DNA from: Bactericera cockerelli
Taxonomy: Eukaryota; Arthropoda; Insecta; Hemiptera; Triozidae
Direction: 5' to 3'
DNA length: 64,000 nucleotides
NCBI GenBank assembly: GCA_024516035.1
Contig: CM044964.1
Span: forward strand, 2,595,163 to 2,659,162
The notes beneath the pieces were generated by a model. It was not told the origin of the DNA. It did no database searches and was given only the letters and a program-made list of their open reading frames with translations. How positions within the stretch are numbered: the stretch's first letter is position 1; each line of letters opens with the position of its first letter. Shown one piece after another: positions 10,192 through 20,420 of this stretch. Made by a program: the position numbers and the translations under genes.

Positions 10192-10423
10192 TAAGTGGGT
10201 TTAACGTCGTTTAACTCCATGGTCATATCACGATAGGGTTTTAAACCTCCATTTCGCAGAAACTCACAACCTGCTACTCAATTGACCTCACCCAGCTATG
10301 GGGCTGAAAGCCGCGTCACGAGAATTGAATTTGAATGGTCACCCATCAAAGTCTTAACCTCGCTGATGCGCATTAACTTCGGTGTTTGAAGGGAACCGTG
10401 TATTAACTGCCATCGACGCTGCT
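10192..10423 (-). repeat. 5S-rRNA-derived SINE (family S5)
   Basis: Read on the minus strand, the head begins like 5S rRNA (GTCGATGGCAGTT, CGAAGTTAATGCG, GATGGGTGACC). The shared body (GGTGAGGTCAATTGAGTAGC) and an ACGTTAAACCCACTT ending follow. It is more diverged than the copies at 31262 and 61123. Confidence 0.75.
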
Positions 10424-10435
10424 ACTTTTATTATT

Positions 10436-10600
10436 ATTTAACACTTTATTGGTAAACAAAAAGATACATTCGGCAATAAAGTACATAAAATAAAAAGAAC
10501 CAATAGAATATGTAGTGAACCACGGGGCGAGGTTAAAGCCTGTGGCATTCTCTTCCCACCGAACCCCATAAGGACTTTTCTACTCAAAGAGAAATTTTTC
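10436..10600 (-). repeat. Interspersed repeat family S9 (retroelement 3' end)
   Basis: The minus strand carries the S9 marks: a GCCTGTGGCATTC-like word, a CCCCG block, and an AATAAAGTGTT poly(A)-signal-like end. Other copies are at 23265-23465, 25726-25885, 27565-27740 and 34788-34980. Confidence 0.5.
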
Positions 10601-11094
10601 TGAAATAGTATTTGAACTAACATCTTTCTGTCTCCAGAGGATTAAATAAGCCTCAACCCGCTTTCACCGCTTTGAATGAAAGGGTTTTTGATAAAAGCTT
10701 CAAGATAAGCTCCACATTAACTAAATTAACAAATGAGTTCACGAATAATGTGGATTTTTTTACAAACGAAATATTTAGAACGGGGTCCAGTGTTTCAAAA
10801 TTTCGAAAAAGTATCCGTATGCAACACTTTTTTAAAGAAATATTTTAAACCATCAGCAGTTCATAATTAAAGTTTTTTTTTGTAGAAGAATAAAGACAGT
10901 TTGAAGTAATTTTTATTTTTAGATTTGATTACATTTTTTTTGCGAGTGTCTCTATAATATAAATTTAACCAAAAGAAAACATAATTATGAAAATATTAAA
11001 TTAACAATTTTGAACGCTACAATTTTTTTCAATTTAGAAAAACATGATTGAATATTTCATTAACATTCTTCCTAGTTTTAATAATTTGTAAATA

Positions 11095-11300
11095 ATGTTG
11101 CATTATTTGACCGATATTTTTAATTTAGTTGAGTTTCAATATATTTACATATCTTTCATTATAATTTCTCTCTTCCTTAACATAATTCTTCTTGTGGTTG
11201 TTTCCAAAATTCAATACAATAAAAGAAAGATCAAGTTTGTTTATTTTCTGATCAATATTGTGCTCTGCAATTTACTGTTCAATTTGATAGAAACCTATAG
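11095..11300 (+). CDS. Rhodopsin-like GPCR, exon with TM1 and TM2
   Basis: The ATG at 11095 opens a short extracellular N-terminus of about 14 residues. A hydrophobic TM1 containing FLNIILLVVV follows (the Asn is the usual 1.50 position), then a basic loop, then TM2 containing INIVLCNLLFNL. The otherwise conserved Asp of TM2 (2.50) is Asn here. The reading continues to a stop at 11355, but a GTATTT donor after the Tyr-Arg codons at 11300 is a reasonable exon end. No upstream exon is visible. Together with 12014-12195 and 12452-13780 it makes one receptor. The ligand is unknown; the sequence does not allow me to name a subfamily. Confidence 0.6.
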
Positions 11301-12013
11301 GTATTTTTGGATAAATTACTCTAGAGTTGAAGAAACACTACAACAAAATATTTAAATCTTTTCTAAAAATCTTTTATCTCAAAAACAATTACAATAAATA
11401 TTTTAACGTAATATTTTAACCAATAAAACTTTTAAAAACAAACTAGTTTATTTTATACATACATCTAATTTATTTTTTTCGTTACTGACTTTAATAGCCC
11501 TTAAGACATTTACCAAGTGTTAATTGAGCAAATTTTTCGAGGTTAAACAAAACATGCATTTAAAAACACTTTATAAATTTTACAATTGTATTCATTAAAT
11601 AATAATATTTTGTAAAAATTTACTCAATTTGTGAAAATTAACTCCATTTATCAATACAAATATTCCAATGTTTCAAAATTAGCTATATAAAAATTGACAC
11701 TACTAACTTTACATCATTAACGCATACAGAAAATTCCAAAACAATATCAAAATTCGTTTATAACACAATCTAATTATGTCAAATCCTAATAAAGCCTTTT
11801 CTTTATCAAGTTTCTAATTGGTCATCAAATGTGGCACTGTTGAAAGTGTTCTGGTAATTCTATCCAGAAACATTGGCGTTGGAAAAAGGGGGTACTTTCT
11901 TATTATTCATTAAAAAAATAAAACATTTTTGTTGAAGATACCATCACAACCATGAAAGATTTTGGAGAAATGAGTTTCTCCTCCATACACAAACACATAC
12001 CAGACCTCATCAG

Positions 12014-12195
12014 CAGAATCAGCGCCAGAAGGGAATTCATCTCCTGTGATTTCCTAGAACACGTCCAATACATTGTCCTTTATGTGTACATATTCACCCT
12101 GATAGCGATATCCGTAGATAGGTATCGATACATCAAATATGAGAACGTCAATATTCAGGCGAGATATTCAAGCTTTTTATTACTTTATACATTTG
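12014..12195 (+). CDS. Rhodopsin-like GPCR, exon with TM3 and DRY motif
   Basis: The segment encodes the extracellular-side Cys (FISCDFLEHVQ), then TM3 and the cytoplasmic motif SVDRYRYI, followed by intracellular loop 2 and the start of TM4 (YSSFLLLYTF). DRY after TM3 is diagnostic for class A receptors and couples to G proteins. The acceptor is uncertain: AG at 12012-12013, after a pyrimidine-rich stretch, keeps frame with the previous exon, but the frame is open from 11952. The donor is either TTTG/GTGAGT (exon end 12195) or four bases later. Neither joins the next exon in its long reading frame. Confidence 0.65.
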
Positions 12196-12451
12196 GTGAG
12201 TAAAAATAAATAAAATTATGCATGGTCCATTAGTTGGTCAACTTAAGGTCGCTAAATATACTCCCTCCTAAAAATCAAATATATGTTTTAGTGGGAGCTT
12301 AATGGTTTGAACTTACATTTAGAAGAAAAATGACTATATTTTATACTAATTTTATTTTCGTTCCAAATTTCCGGAAAAATCTTCCCGGATAAATCATTGT
12401 GTATGTAATTCTATAAAAGTTTTAAAAAAACACCGTTTCCTATGTTCTCAG

Positions 12452-13780
12452 GTTGGCGTGTGCTATTCTCGTGAGTATCCAGAAGGCATTTTCAAGTTCA
12501 AGAACATCATCGAAATCAACCCATCCGTCTGCAAGTACGAGATCAAACGCACCAATGACATCAACTATGGTCTCATCACAATCACAGACATTCTTCCCTT
12601 TCTCATTGTCCTTTGTATTCTTCTCTACACGTACTCTGTGTTTGGGATTCTCCTCTACTATCTCAACATTTACAGCAAACGACGATGGAAGAGATTGACG
12701 AAGAAATTGAAACAAATCGATAACATAGTTGAAATGTCGCTGAATGTTTTTGAAAGAAATATCAACCCAGAAACCTCTGAAGAAGACAAACATATTGACG
12801 AGAGGAAAACGGACAGGTTGAAATGGATTGGTAAGAAAGGGAAGAAGTTGAAGAAAAAATTGAAAAATGGAGTTGATAATGAAGATATAAAAGACGGTGA
12901 TAATGATGGTGTCAAAGAAACTGTTAATAGTGAAAATAAAACAGACATGGAAAATGACATGACAATGCATTGTACAGAAAAATATCCTGTAAGAGAGCAA
13001 GTGAATCATCTGAGCAAATCAAAGACACTGCCATCAATGACTATTGCTCATGAAAACAGCATTCTCAACGGAGTTAATGAAACTCCTTCGAATGATTCAT
13101 TTGAAAAGTCTACAAACAAGCTAGATGAAACTCAAGAACTCACACAGTCTATGGAAAGCATGAGCTTTCTCAAAACATCATCGTCCCTGTGTGAGCCTCT
13201 GAACTTATACAAAGACGAGCACTCCCAAAGCCTGAAAGTGATGATGAAAAAACACAATGTAATTGTGAATGTCTCGGAAATTGATGACCGTATTGTCATT
13301 CAAACAATCTCCCAGAACGTGCAAGACAATTCAAACTTCAACTTGGAGACACGTGGACCAAACATTGAATTAATAGATGACATTTATCCTAACATTAATG
13401 AAATTGCTGAAGTTAAAGCTCACAGCAAACATGCTGAACTAATTGATGAAGAAATTCATCTTCGACGCGAAAGAGAAGAAGAGCTCAACATCCAATTTAT
13501 TCTTATGTTATTTTTCATGACAGCAACATTTCTGTTGCTATGGTTACCCTCGGAAATGTACAACTACGATCAGATGATGTCCGACGGGAATGAATCTCGA
13601 ATCAGGGTGTACACCAGTCAGGTTGTCTACAAGTTTAATGCGATCAACTTTTTTAATTTTCTGAAAAGTTTGAACGGAGTAGCCCTCTTCTTTTACTTCT
13701 ATTACATGTACAACAACTTCAAAATCCATTTTGATGCTGTTCTTTCCCAACTTTTTTCATCTCATAGGCCTAAAAATTGA
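12452..13780 (+). CDS. Rhodopsin-like GPCR, last exon: ECL2, TM5, long ICL3, TM6, TM7
   Basis: After the acceptor TTCTCAG (12445-12451) the frame gives an extracellular loop with the conserved Cys (PSVCKYE) and TM5 (ITDILPFLIVLCILLY). An unusually long, highly charged third intracellular loop of roughly 270 residues follows (about 12670-13480), then TM6 with LLWLP in place of CWxP, TM7, and a short tail ending HRPKN. The TM7 NPxxY is altered: SLNGVALFFY stands there. The loop is rich in Lys, Glu, Asp, Ser and Thr and would be a large cytoplasmic regulatory surface. Within 12453-12500 another frame encodes a TM4-like LACAILVSI, so one base may be missing or extra. The gene is either real with an assembly error, spliced differently, or recently broken. 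Confidence 0.7.
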   Translation, partial: VGVCYSREYPEGIFKFKNIIEINPSVCKYEIKRTNDINYGLITITDILPFLIVLCILLYTYSVFGILLYYLNIYSKRRWKRLTKKLKQIDNIVEMSLNVFERNINPETSEEDKHIDERKTDRLKWIGKKGKKLKKKLKNGVDNEDIKDGDNDGVKETVNSENKTDMENDMTMHCTEKYPVREQVNHLSKSKTLPSMTIAHENSILNGVNETPSNDSFEKSTNKLDETQELTQSMESMSFLKTSSSLCEPLNLYKDEHSQSLKVMMKKHNVIVNVSEIDDRIVIQTISQNVQDNSNFNLETRGPNIELIDDIYPNINEIAEVKAHSKHAELIDEEIHLRREREEELNIQFILMLFFMTATFLLLWLPSEMYNYDQMMSDGNESRIRVYTSQVVYKFNAINFFNFLKSLNGVALFFYFYYMYNNFKIHFDAVLSQLFSSHRPKN

Positions 13781-13884
13781 AAACTGCACAGCCCTGAAAT
13801 TATGAAGGCAGCTTGTTTTTTCAAGAAAGTTCACGCGCTCTTCTTTTTCTAGCTTTAATGTTTTTGTTTGAATTTACTCTCTTT

Positions 13885-14030
13885 AACATGAAGGTCATGC
13901 GAGACGGGGGTTTTTACCTACCACCTGCAAGAAACTTAGAAAATTGCTATTCACATTAAACTTACCCAGTCAAGGCTGATCGGAGAACAGACACGAAGAT
14001 TGAGGCGTCACCATTGAATACATTAACTCG
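13885..14030 (-). repeat. Decayed SINE of the S5/S6 body type
   Basis: The minus strand retains the ordered words of the shared body (CTTGACTGGGTAAG near the CAGGCTGGGTGAG position, then GGTAAAAACCCCCGTC). The head is too diverged to assign to 5S or tRNA. Confidence 0.45.
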
Positions 14031-14804
14031 CTGGACATTGCTTAACACATTGCTTTATTTCAGCAAACTTACGATAGCTGGTGTATTCAAATTGCCAGGG
14101 ACGGCGAAGCTGGAATACAACTACCTTGATAATATCACAAAGAATTTAATAAAAAATCACAAAACCTTTTTTCAAAGCTTTAATTGTATGCAAATATTCC
14201 AATAAAATAATTTTGTGTTCGACAATTATTGCTTACAACACCTGGCTATAAAAAGTGCTAAGAAGAGACTGTTTAATCATTCCAGTCACTTCTCAATCTT
14301 CTTTGATGGTTTTGTTTTCATTTTCAATAAACTGACCCATTAAACGCGGTTTAATTCTGTTCCATGACTATCGCGTACAATGTCACTGTTCAGTTATACA
14401 GGGTTGGGTCTCCAGATGTTTCTCAGAGTTTTTTTGTGTTGCATGTGACCAGATTGACCAGCATCATTTACAAGGTCATGGGACTTCTGCTGGATCAACT
14501 ATATCGTCAAGTTAGACAGTCGGTCTATTTCGCGAAAAAAAAACCTGGCTGTCCAACAGATGCGGCCGGTGGGAAAATAATTTGTGGGTGCTGCCACATA
14601 CATCGGACTAAAATGGGATTTATAGAGTCGCTTTCAGAATTTAAAGAGTTTGATTTTGTTTACCATGCCAATCATATTTCTTTTCTTTTTTTTTGGTAAG
14701 GGTCGGGAAGGCCATTCCCAAACATAATAATTATCCAATTGTTAATCATCTAAATACAACTTCTCACTTTTCATCTATACTGATTAGGTTAGTTGATGGC
14801 ATGG

Positions 14805-14869
14805 ATATTCAGAACTATCACCTGCTGATGAGAGCAAATAAGCTCGAAACAGCTGTCCAAGTATGTTCT
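14805..14869 (+). ncRNA. Type I hammerhead ribozyme, copy A (distal helix interrupted)
   Basis: The core CTGATGA is at 14825-14831. Helix II is GAGC/GCTC around loop AAATAA (14832-14845). GAAA is at 14846-14849 and helix III is the very short ACA/TGU around GC (14849-14856). The cleavage triplet is GTC, with cleavage predicted after C at 14857. Helix I pairs CCTG with CAAG (one mismatch), and the outer AGAAC with GTTCT. Hammerheads with a tiny helix III occur in animal retrozymes and Penelope LTRs. Only the outermost helix I pairs are cut off by the insertion. Confidence 0.8.
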
Positions 14870-15524
14870 TAGCCTTAAGATTAGGTGCGGAAATATGCCA
14901 AGCACATACATGCCATTGTGGAATGGAAGTCGATAAGACAGGACAGCATGGGTTAAGTTGCAACAAAAGTGGGGGTAGATATTCACGCCATAACGAACTA
15001 AACCAAACTCTCAAACGTGCCTTGGGATCTTGTCATATTCCATCGGTTCTTGAGCCATCAGGTCTATTCAGACAAGACGGCAAAAGACCGGATGGTATGA
15101 CATTGGTCCCATGGAAACGGGGGAGGCAAATGGTTTGGGACGCGACATGTGTAGATACCCTAGCCAACAGCAATATGAGTTACTCTCTAAGAGGTAGAGG
15201 TGAAACAGCTAAACAAGCGGAACTAAAAAAGTGCCTGAAATATAAAGACCTTCAAAATCTCTATGATTTCATTCCCTTCGCCGTCGAAACCTTTGGCTCT
15301 TTTGGTCCAAGTGCTTTGGAAATGTTTAATAGCATATCCAAAACCTTGGTCCTTGAGACGAAGGACAGACGCGCCGGGGAATATTTCAGGCAACGGCTTA
15401 GTTTCGCTGTTCAGAGAGGTAATGTTGCCTCAGTGCTGAGCACACTGCCTCGGGAAGATGTCCTAGGGGAAGGAAGTCTTTTATATTTTGTAAAAATAAA
15501 ACCAACTTTATTAAAAAAAAAGTA
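14870..15524 (+). mobile_element. 5'-truncated retroelement carrying a C-terminal nuclease-like domain
   Basis: The insertion is bounded by an 11-bp perfect duplication AAGTATGTTCT (14859-14869 and 15525-15535) and ends in an A-rich tail (15512-15521). Its open frame begins at the 5' edge with LRLGA and contains CxCG...DxxGxHGLSC with H/C spacing of a zinc-binding site. It then has RPDGMTLVPW followed by VWDATCVDT, a pattern fitting a PD-(D/E)XK restriction-like endonuclease, and ends QRLSFAVQRGNVASVL. It is the 3' end of a larger element copied by target-primed reverse transcription. I recognise this module as a widespread animal retroelement tail but cannot name its clade. Similar ends occur at 17100-17260 and 63553-63723. 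Confidence 0.75.
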
Positions 15525-16055
15525 AAGTATGTTCTGGTATTCATGTACATCTAAATACAACTTCTCACTTTTCTATCTTTACTGTGATAATTTTCATTTT
15601 GTACGAGCTTGGACAAAATCTTCGCTTTTTCATATATCTCTAGGGGTGCTGTAGTTCCGTAGCACCGGTCGCACCTGTTGTCCAACTGGTTGGACAAGCG
15701 ATCCTAAATTATGTGTTAATCACACCCTGTATATTCTGCCACCTCAGCTACTCATCTTCCTTCCTGTGATAAATTCAGTTCGGAATCGACTCTGCTCAAG
15801 GTAAGGGGAGTTTCTTCACTGATGTTAATTCGTTTCCTCAACCTGGCATCAACTCCCTTGTTCTTGACAGATAAAATTATAGGCAGCTAGCTAAAATAAC
15901 TAAATAGAGATGGCATAGGATTTGAGACAGCTTAATAGCGTTGTATAGCATCATAGACAACTAAATGGTAATATTGTATGCATTAATATAATACCGGCAT
16001 TTTTCCCCCTCGCATGTGGGGAAAAAAATGATAATTGTTGAGTTCAGTAGTGTTC

Positions 16056-17065
16056 TTAACCTTTTACGGTCTAGTGCATGTCCCACATGCAACCATAGAA
16101 ACGCCGCTACACTCCAGTATAAAATTCACTAGAACAGTCCTTAAGGTCCAGTGCATGTCCCACATGCATTGTTTTGTTTGTTCATCAGGTCGAGTTGTTT
16201 CGGAAAGAAACGAAGCGCTACGGTCCAGTAGATTTTTTCTTTCAAATTACAGACCTCGTATACAGGGTGTTTGTAGACGACCCAAACTTTTGACTTTGTA
16301 AAAAGAACAATAGATCCCCAATTATCGATATGGGAGCTAAAAATGGGTAAATAATTAGGTATAAAACACTGTTAAAAAAAGGTAGGTAGTGGAAGTACAA
16401 AAAGACAATGTGTTATAGCGGGTCGTGAAATCAATGCTAACAACGCCACCCTGTATCACACATCATCCATCTTTGTCTAACTCATGTCAACAAGTGTGCT
16501 AGAAAGAGACAGAGATATACTTTGCAGAGGTATCTTTGACCCTCAAATAAACATATAAAGAAAATAAATTACTTACCACAAAGTAAATTTCGAATTTTCT
16601 TTGCTTCTTCTTTACCTATAAAACTATACAGTTTTCTTTTAGACATTTTTATCACAAAAATAAAGACGATAGAACAGGTACTACACTGAACCAACCTTCC
16701 GCAGGTTGCACTGATAATAATGTTTATTTACACAGCTGGCTTACATTAAATTTTAGACACTTTTGACTTGTTCGTAAATATTCTACGGAATATCACGAAT
16801 CGACTAGAATAAATCTGATAGGCTGATAATTAAAGGAAAATATAAAATGAAATCGAATAAAGTGGAGGGAAATCTTGCATATGGGACATGCACTGGACCG
16901 TAAGAGCGTTATTAATAGTTGCATGTGGGACATGCACTGGACCTTAAGGACTGTACTTGTGAATTTTATACTGGAGTGTAGCGGCGTTTCTATGGTTGCA
17001 TGTGGGACATGCACTGGACCGTATGGGCAGTTCCAATTTTTTTTCACTGGAGTGCAAAAGGTTAA
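16056..17065. mobile_element. piggyBac-like non-autonomous element with TTAA borders
   Basis: TTAA at 16056-16059 is followed by CCTTTTACGGTC, and the other end reads AAAAGG then TTAA at 17062-17065. TTAA target duplication and CCYTTT-type ends are typical of piggyBac elements. Subterminal regions carry a palindromic motif GCATGTGGGACATGC: twice on the left (about 16076 and 16150) and three times on the right (about 16880-17010), in opposite orientation. No transposase is present. A second element (16260-16456) is nested inside. Confidence 0.6.
16260..16456. mobile_element. Small inverted-end element (ACAGGGTG ... CACCCTGT)
   Basis: Bounded by TACAGGGTG and CACCCTGTA with no coding capacity, it resembles Tc1/mariner-type MITEs that use TA targets. 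It is nested inside the piggyBac-like element. Confidence 0.45.
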
Positions 17066-17099
17066 AAGTTTCAATAAAATAAAAATAAAGGCTAGTAGT

Positions 17100-17265
17100 A
17101 ATTCCATTGCCTCGAAGGAATGGCTGAACCAACTGGGTGAGAAATTGTTTAGATGTACGGGTGAACCCCGATCTAAACAATTTCTTGTCCAAAGAATTGG
17201 TCTGGCCATTCAGAAGGGTAATCCTTGGGTCAATACCAGAAAGTCATGGAATGGAGAAAGGTTTT
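17100..17265 (+). pseudogene. Fragment of the nuclease-tailed retroelement C-terminus
   Basis: The frame reads LGEKLFRCTGEPRSKQF followed by LVQRIGLAIQKGNP, which aligns with the end of the element at 14870-15524 (QRLSFAVQRGNVAS). Only the last part of the protein is left. Confidence 0.6.
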
Positions 17266-17282
17266 TATTTATAAATAAATAA

Positions 17283-18530
17283 ATATACTTTGAATATTTC
17301 TAAAAAATATGAGAGGCAATAGCAGACATATTCAACTATCAACATCTTTGAAATGCTATTATGGAAGATTGACAAAAATTTAGATCATCAATCATCAGGT
17401 AACCGAAAATCCAAGAGACCATATCTGAGAGTATCAATGCCCAAACCACCAGACCGCAAGAGATACACAACTAAACATTCAAGAAAAACTGCAACATACA
17501 GAGTGCAGGAGCAATATCTATACTTAAAACACAAGTTCAAGAGAAGTCCTTTGTCCAAAGTTTAAAAAAAAAAAAAATAAACAGAATGAAAATAATGTAA
17601 AAGAATTCGGAATGTAAAGGAGGCTTTTACTAATGCTGTGCTACTCACAAAAAATATGGAGAAGCGTCTTGTGCTTGAAATGATAGAATTACTGACTATA
17701 GATTGAAACTGTTGGCATAATGGGACTACCTGTCTTGCGCTGACAGTCTAAGTAAAGCAATACTAAACTTATTACTTAAACTTATTTCAATACAAATAAT
17801 ACAACTCCTGTTGATTTATGAAATGTTTGGCTTTTGGCAATTTCGGTGCTTGAAAAGCAATGATAGTTGAACCAAACTCTATCAAAGGATTTCCAGATCC
17901 AAAAATATAGACCCTCTTTTTCACGGACTAAATATCTAGGATTTGTTAATCCGAGCCACTATCGATTAACAGCCAAAGTGCTGGGTCAGTGCTAGAAGCA
18001 TCTAAATCTAAAGGATTAAAATTGATTGATAGGTGTTTAAATAAATCAAAGACGGTCTTTGTCAGGTGCCAATTTTCGTGCCACTTTTATGTAGATGACC
18101 TCGGTATTTGGCTAGCAATCCTGACATAGTGTTGGTTCTTCCGGGAGTATCGTTCCAAATCCTGTGACAATCTTTGCGATTTGATGTACTGTTCTTCAGA
18201 CACTATTGTTTAATTGATTATTTATTGATGTAGTTTTCCTATTTTCTTTGTTTTTAGAGTTGGGTAGTTTAGATCCAGGCTTCCGGGGTCAAGGTTCAAT
18301 ATGTGTGACACTCCTTGCGATTTGGTGTAATGTTCTTGATATTTTTGCTATAGGTAATGATTTTTATTGGTTTAGTTTTCCTTTTCTTTCTTTGTTTTTT
18401 AGAGATGGATGGTTTTGATACTGTCTTCCTGGGGCAATGTTCCAAAATCCGTGACAATCTTTTCTTGAGAGTTTGAAGTGACTACTTGGTCGGAACTCTT
18501 CTTTTCCGGGGGCAATGTTCAAAAACCTTT
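17283..18530. other. No gene seen; SINE S1 body fragment at 17590-17690
   Basis: Sequence is AT-rich without a supported coding region. An S1 SINE body (GGAGGCTTTTACTAATGCTG) lies at 17590-17690. Two related stretches with GTGACAATCTT near 18170 and 18460 suggest an old local duplication. Confidence 0.5.
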
Positions 18531-18533
18531 GAG

Positions 18534-18612
18534 AATCCTTGCAATATCTCTTAGTAATTCTGTGCTACCCACAAATATTGTGAAGAGGCTTTTGCATCTC
18601 CAAAGAATTCTT
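18534..18612 (+). repeat. SINE S1 body fragment
   Basis: Short match to the S1 3' half (CTTAGTAATTCTGTGCTACC, GTGAAGAGGC). The bases 18613-19110 after it show nothing but AT-rich sequence. Confidence 0.5.
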
Positions 18613-19111
18613 ATTACTTTCTGACTTATTGAAATCAAATATATTCATGTACGTACACTATGACTTAAAAAACAGGATATCGGCGCCAACGACCTGCCTC
18701 AGCAGAGTTAATGCGACTAAGAGGGAAAAAAATCAATTATATTCAGATCGTTCCTGGTTTTTTTTTTACATTTTTGCTAAATAAACAAGCCATTATTTTG
18801 AATTGCAATTTGATTGTGACAATTTTTTTTTTTTCTCTTTGCTTATTGCATGTAATGGAATGATTCTGACATGCTATAAAAATTAATGGTACTGCCATCT
18901 GGTCAGAATTGCCTACGATTTGGAATGCATACATTGATGTACATATATAATACATACATTATATATATTGTGTATGCTGTGGTACTGCACTGAGTCATAT
19001 TGGTATTATTTTCATTATTCAATAGACCAAGTAGTCTTTCGAAATCTATGATCCATCACTTGAGTTAGTTGTTATTTTGAAAATCAGCTCCATTTTATCA
19101 TGATTCAAACT

Positions 19112-19270
19112 TTCGCTTAGGTAATCCAGGTAGCGTAGGGATCGCGTTGGTTCGAATCCCACCCAGTGCATGGATTTTTCGTCATTAATTTGAAGTTGTG
19201 ACCACATGATAATAAGTCTCTGAGGGTTAGGTGGTAACTTCCACTAAAGAGTTTTACTATCGCTTCTGAT
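19112..19270 (+). repeat. SINE family S7, plus strand
   Basis: Has a tRNA-like box B (GGTTCGAATCCCACCCAGTG) and the S7 body with GACCACATGATAATAAG, GAGGGTTAGGTGGTAACTTC and an ending at CACTAAAGAG. It matches 27218-27412 in reverse. Confidence 0.75.
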
Positions 19271-19449
19271 AAAGTGGTTGGACTTCTTGACAGAAACTTT
19301 GTAAAAACCAAAGATTAAACCAAATTTTCTATTATTTTCTTTTTGCGGTCCGTTATTTTCAACTGCTGTTGTTGTTACCAGCAAGGCTAGATGGTTTCCA
19401 GCAAACTCAAGTGGAAAAAAGTTGCCTCATTCCGAACCACCGATCAACC

Positions 19450-19640
19450 ATCGAACTATGGCTTTTTCTTTATAAGCTATTAAACCCTTGGGAAATTGGG
19501 AAACTAGCTTGTTAGGATTGGCTAGTCCATTCTTTGTTGATAGCCCTCTAGCGAGACACTATTCTTCTCCCTGTTTAGCGTCCCCCAGCTAGACACTGCT
19601 TGGGTCATTTGTTTCAACTTCAACAGCACTTTCAACTAGT
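19450..19640 (+). repeat. Interspersed repeat shared with 45500-45660
   Basis: Both stretches carry TATAAGCYATTAAACCCTTR, CTCTAGCGAGACACT and TTCTCCCTGTTTARCGTCCC in the same order. It is probably a SINE-like family of unknown head. Confidence 0.5.
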
Positions 19641-19691
19641 AAGGTCATAAATATATTATGTACATGTGTATTGTGACTTGGCATTTATTCA

Positions 19692-19825
19692 CTTAAATCA
19701 CCAGCTACCCACAAAATGAACCTCACCCAGACTGGAACGGGCCGGAAATATCTAGCATCACAAGGAGAAAAATTTGAGTTTTTTTCAACAAGTTCTAACC
19801 TCACTGGACTTTGAATAAGGTTAGT
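19692..19825 (-). repeat. SINE family S6 fragment
   Basis: The minus strand carries CAGTCTGGGTGAGGTTCATT and the preceding CCGGCCC block of the shared S5/S6 body. Confidence 0.55.
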
Positions 19826-20123
19826 GAAATGACGGGTTGTAAAAAATGTATGGACAATCCAGGGATTTATTTCATTAAAAATCCGAGAAATGTCTCCACT
19901 CTTTTCTATTTTGTAACTATAACTCCATCTTTTTTTTCCGTGTAGTGCTTTATTTAGACTGTCAGCGCAAGACAGGTAGTCCCATTATGCAGGCACATAC
20001 ATGACATACACACATAATAATGGCTTCGGGTGGTGAAAACATTTCATAGACCCCCAGAACCGAAACATAAACTTCTTGTCACCTTTTTATCACTCACATC
20101 TTTAGCATCAACTGTCACCATAG

Positions 20124-20420
20124 TAGTCACCGTGGCAGAGTGAGTTAGCGCGCTAGGCATTGCACGCACGGTGACCTGGGTTCAATCCCCAGCGGGGCAG
20201 GAATTTTTCTGCTCTGTACTTGGATGTTCGGGAGTCCACTCATACCTCGTGAGGAAAAATGAGTATGAGTAACAACCAGTGGTGGCATTACCAGAATATA
20301 AAGAAATTAATGTAATAGTATAATTAGAAAAGTAAAAGAGGCTCTTAGTAATGCTGCTCTACCCACAGAAATTCTGAAGAGGCCTTGTGCTTCACCACAA
20401 ATAAAACATCACATACACAC
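20124..20420 (+). repeat. SINE family S1, full-length copy
   Basis: A tRNA-like head (box A GTGGCAGAGTGAGTTAGCGC, box B GGTTCAATCCC) leads into the S1 body with CTGCTCTGTACTTGGATGTT, GAGGCTCTTAGTAATGCTGC and AGAGGCCTTGTGCTTCACCA. It ends in an ACA-rich tail. It is the best reference copy with those at 53492 and 59639. Confidence 0.85.

Larger units (their letters stand above)
14747..15590 (+). repeat. Hammerhead-ribozyme repeat element, copy A, split by a retroelement
   Basis: A partial monomer (14747-14785), the ribozyme-bearing unit, and after the inserted element a further partial monomer (15536-15590) repeat the word CATCTAAATACAACTTCTCA. Removing the insertion leaves a head-to-tail repeat with a period of about 135 bp, close to the 144-bp period of copy B at 30664-30867. 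Confidence 0.75.

Noticed and set aside
14364..14699. 111-residue open frame downstream of the GPCR
   Set aside because: No domain, no splice context and low complexity; probably chance.
16181..16205. TCATCAG near GTTTCGG as a minus-strand hammerhead
   Set aside because: The GAAAC box comes before CTGATGA on that strand, which is the wrong order for this fold and leaves no helix II.
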